Assembly (NCBI GenBank): GCA_024225895.1
Contig: JAAEMC010000467.1
Coordinates: 1 to 7,795 of the forward strand
Direction: 5' to 3'
Length of the DNA: 7,795 nt
DNA from: Desulfobacteraceae bacterium
Lineage (GTDB): Bacteria; Desulfobacterota; Desulfobacteria; Desulfobacterales; Desulfobacteraceae
Shown here one piece after another: positions 5,946 through 7,795 of the stretch. The notes beneath the pieces are model-generated. The model was given only the letters and a program-made list of their open reading frames with translations. It was not told the origin of the DNA and did no database searches. The position numbers and the translations under genes were made by a program. Positions within the stretch are counted from its first letter, which is position 1. The number at the start of each line of letters is the position of its first letter.

Positions 5946-7541
5946 AAACGTTTTTATGGTTCTATTCTGGAAAAGCCGATCTGGCTTGTTTTCTTTTCAG
6001 GACTCTATCCCGCTGTCTTTTTCTTAAGTAACAACTGGTTTGCCTGCCTGAAATCAGAGATCGTTCTTTTATTATTCACCACCTTTTTCTTAATACTGTG
6101 CGGGTACGGGGTTCTTTTTGCAATCTTCCGGGTGATTCGAAAGTTCACGTTTAAAGGGATTGATCCAGGGTCAAAGCCCTTAAATGCCCTTTCAGCAGGA
6201 TATGCCTTTGCCGTTGTTTCCTTTCTGATGTCCGGCAGTTTCGAAATATTTGCCGGGAGTAAAACAGCCGTCATCTGCCTTATGGTCGGGGCAGCGATAT
6301 CTGCAGGACTTGCTGCATACAAATGGGGAATTAAATATTTCAATCTGTTCATCGTGCTGATGGTTGCCATGGCTGGGTTTGAATGGGGATATTCTTACAT
6401 TGGATCCCGCAGTATCATCAAGGATGACTGGTTTGCAAAAACCAAAGTGCTCAATGACAAGATTGTTTTAAAGGAAAAACCGAATATCTATTTTTTCCTT
6501 CTCGAATCGTATCACAATAGCAAGACCCTAAAGGCAATATATGATTTTGACAATCAAGAAATGGTCAATACCCTTGAAAAAAGAGATTTCATTGTAAGAG
6601 ATGACGTCTATTCCAACTACCAGAATACCCTTGCCAGTGTTGCTTCTATTTTTACCATGCAGCATCATTATTACCGGGCTTCTTCAGGAAAGGATGATGC
6701 TATTGGCGTTCGGGACATTATCGGAAACAAGGAATACAATGCCATCATCAGCATATTAAAGAATAATGCTTATAAAATTCAGTATATCTGTCATTCAAAC
6801 TATATGTTCAGATCCATTAAAGATATTGATTTTGTTTTCCCACAAAAAAATATTGTAACCGTGTTCAAGATTTATCAAAATCCAATCATCAATGACGTGA
6901 TATTCAAAACGCCCAAAAAGAAGCGTAAGAAAAAAAGGGGCAAATTTGGCATTTTTGCCCATACGGCTTCTGAAACCCATCGTAAGAAATTGGAACGATT
7001 GTCAGTCGCCTACAACAGCAAAGCGCCGTATTTCACATTTATCAAAATGAATCGGCCGGCGCATTTTGGGAAAACCTGGGATGCCATTCCCGAGAAAAGA
7101 ATCGCCCGCTACTTTAAAAATTTGAAAAAGACCAACAATCTTCTTTTGAAGTACATGAATGATATCATGGAGAATGATCCTGAGGGTGTCATCGTTTTGA
7201 TAGGCGACCACGGGGCGTTTAGATATCGCGGTGCCAAAGTTGTGGATCACGACTTCTCTTTGCCTGCCGGGAGGATCCCGGCTTCCACCCTTGCATTGGA
7301 CCGGTTTGGGACTTTCTTTGCCATTCGATCCACAAAAGTTCCTGTCCAAATGGGTACGCTGTCCCATGTAAACCTTTTCCGCCATATTTTTGCCTCATTG
7401 GCAGGGAATGATGATCCTTTGAAATCAAGAGAAGCGGATGAATCCTACATACCGGATTATGGAAAAAAGAGAGTTAATATTGCTGTTCAAAACGGCAGCC
7501 CGCTTCAGACAATTATTAAAAAAGAATTCAGCAAACAATAG
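5943..7541 (+). CDS. Polytopic membrane protein with sulfatase/LtaS-like phosphotransferase domain
   Basis: The 532-residue protein has four to five hydrophobic segments (~13-30, 38-63, 84-104, 107-126, 132-150), then an extracytoplasmic alkaline phosphatase-superfamily domain (~180-490). Recognisable active-site elements are PNIYFFLLESY with E188 (metal ligand), YSNYQNTLASVASIF with likely nucleophile T229, H374 in RPAHFG, and D422/H423 in VLIGDHGAF. This Thr-based layout resembles lipoteichoic acid synthase and phosphoglycerol or phosphoethanolamine transferases. The Cys/Ser-x-Pro-x-Arg motif of true sulfatases is absent, so a sulfatase annotation would mislead. A strongly basic stretch (PKKKRKKKRG, 324-333) is unusual. 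It follows the methyltransferase by 1 nt, suggesting both modify the same envelope or exopolymer substrate. The exact donor and acceptor are unknown. Confidence 0.85.
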   Translation: MKRFYGSILEKPIWLVFFSGLYPAVFFLSNNWFACLKSEIVLLLFTTFFLILCGYGVLFAIFRVIRKFTFKGIDPGSKPLNALSAGYAFAVVSFLMSGSFEIFAGSKTAVICLMVGAAISAGLAAYKWGIKYFNLFIVLMVAMAGFEWGYSYIGSRSIIKDDWFAKTKVLNDKIVLKEKPNIYFFLLESYHNSKTLKAIYDFDNQEMVNTLEKRDFIVRDDVYSNYQNTLASVASIFTMQHHYYRASSGKDDAIGVRDIIGNKEYNAIISILKNNAYKIQYICHSNYMFRSIKDIDFVFPQKNIVTVFKIYQNPIINDVIFKTPKKKRKKKRGKFGIFAHTASETHRKKLERLSVAYNSKAPYFTFIKMNRPAHFGKTWDAIPEKRIARYFKNLKKTNNLLLKYMNDIMENDPEGVIVLIGDHGAFRYRGAKVVDHDFSLPAGRIPASTLALDRFGTFFAIRSTKVPVQMGTLSHVNLFRHIFASLAGNDDPLKSREADESYIPDYGKKRVNIAVQNGSPLQTIIKKEFSKQ

Positions 7542-7581
7542 CCTGGGCCGGCTTTCCCCTGAAGGCATCAGGAATCGGTTC

Positions 7582-7643
7582 TTCCCTCATCGGTCCTGGA
7601 TCATTACAACATCTATGTCAATATGAAAACCGCCCAAAAAATC
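7582..7643 (+). repeat. 62-bp direct repeat, copy 2 (detached fragment of the binding-protein gene)
   Basis: This is identical to 4275-4336 at 61 of 62 positions, in the same orientation. It is not attached to a binding-protein reading frame: an in-frame TGA lies at 7560-7562, and after 7643 the sequence switches to GAATT-rich DNA. It is a displaced gene fragment marking a duplication or insertion boundary. Confidence 0.93.
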
Positions 7644-7689
7644 GAATTCGAATTGAATTATCCCCGAATTACATTAACGGATTCTTTAA

Positions 7690-7719
7690 TTGAACCGACC
7701 GAGCGGTCGAAAATATATC
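7690..7719 (+). promoter_or_regulatory. Promoter with palindromic operator in its spacer
   Basis: TTGAAC (7690-7695) and TATATC (7714-7719) are separated by 18 nt. The spacer contains the perfect inverted repeat CGACCG-AG-CGGTCG (7696-7709), in AT-rich surroundings. A symmetric GC-rich site between -35 and -10 is the classic position for a repressor such as a TetR-family protein. The regulated gene would start beyond the window. The regulator family is inferred only from the look of the site. Confidence 0.45.
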
Positions 7720-7795
7720 ATTTTCTAAAATTATCTTTTTATAACATATATTCACCAAATAATCTGGCTTTGAAGCCGTCTCTGGGTCTTGAATA

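Larger units (their letters stand above)
7542..7795 (+). other. Non-coding 3' region of the window
   Basis: No complete gene is visible. A frame is open from 7563 to the end and passes through the repeat copy, but it has no start with a ribosome binding site and contains the promoter-like palindrome, so it is probably not coding. The segment holds the second repeat copy, four GAATT units and a promoter/operator candidate. No strong terminator follows the 7541 stop; AGCC/GGCT around 7540-7555 forms at most a 4-bp stem. Confidence 0.5.

Noticed and set aside
7438..7626. 62-codon + strand frame near the 3' end
   Set aside because: It overlaps the membrane transferase gene in another frame and then runs out of frame through the repeat copy. 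It is a shadow frame.
4275..7643. Insertion sequence or CRISPR array
   Set aside because: There is no transposase, no terminal inverted repeats at the repeat edges and no regularly spaced repeats, only two distant direct copies.

Overview
The window looks like a chromosomal piece from a Gram-negative, sulfate-reducer-type deltaproteobacterium (Desulfobacterota, perhaps Desulfobacterales). This is inferred from moderate GC content, a Cache-type histidine kinase paired with an NtrC-type regulator, and the general protein style. No marker gene is present, so the taxonomy is not proven. All genes seen lie on the + strand.

Region 1 (3-4390) is a sensory operon. It holds the 3' part of a membrane histidine kinase (extracytoplasmic Cache sensor, TM helix, HAMP, PAS, HisKA, HATPase). 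A sigma54-dependent NtrC-family response regulator follows 9 nt later, and 47 nt further on comes a secreted ABC-type substrate-binding protein of the ABC_sub_bind (TrpX-like) family. No permease or ATPase gene accompanies the binding protein here. It may therefore deliver a ligand to the Cache kinase, or serve a transporter encoded elsewhere.

Region 2 (4391-4795) is about 400 bp with no convincing gene. It contains a near-perfect hairpin, one possible promoter, and short open frames that may be remnants.

Region 3 (4796-7541) holds two translationally coupled genes. The first is a class I SAM-dependent methyltransferase whose conserved N-terminal part is cut off; homology runs upstream of the only usable start codon to an in-frame stop. 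The second is a polytopic membrane protein with an LtaS/phosphoglycerol-transferase-like alkaline phosphatase-superfamily domain. Together they suggest modification of a surface glycan or envelope polymer.

Region 4 (7542-7795) is non-coding. It carries a 62-bp copy (61/62 identical) of the 3' end of the substrate-binding protein gene. After that come GAATT-rich DNA and a sigma70-like promoter whose spacer contains a perfect 6+6 palindrome, probably the control region of a gene beyond the window.

The main oddity is architectural. A 62-bp direct repeat derived from the binding-protein gene brackets the methyltransferase/transferase pair, and the methyltransferase nearest the left junction is truncated. 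This points to a rearrangement or insertion at this locus.
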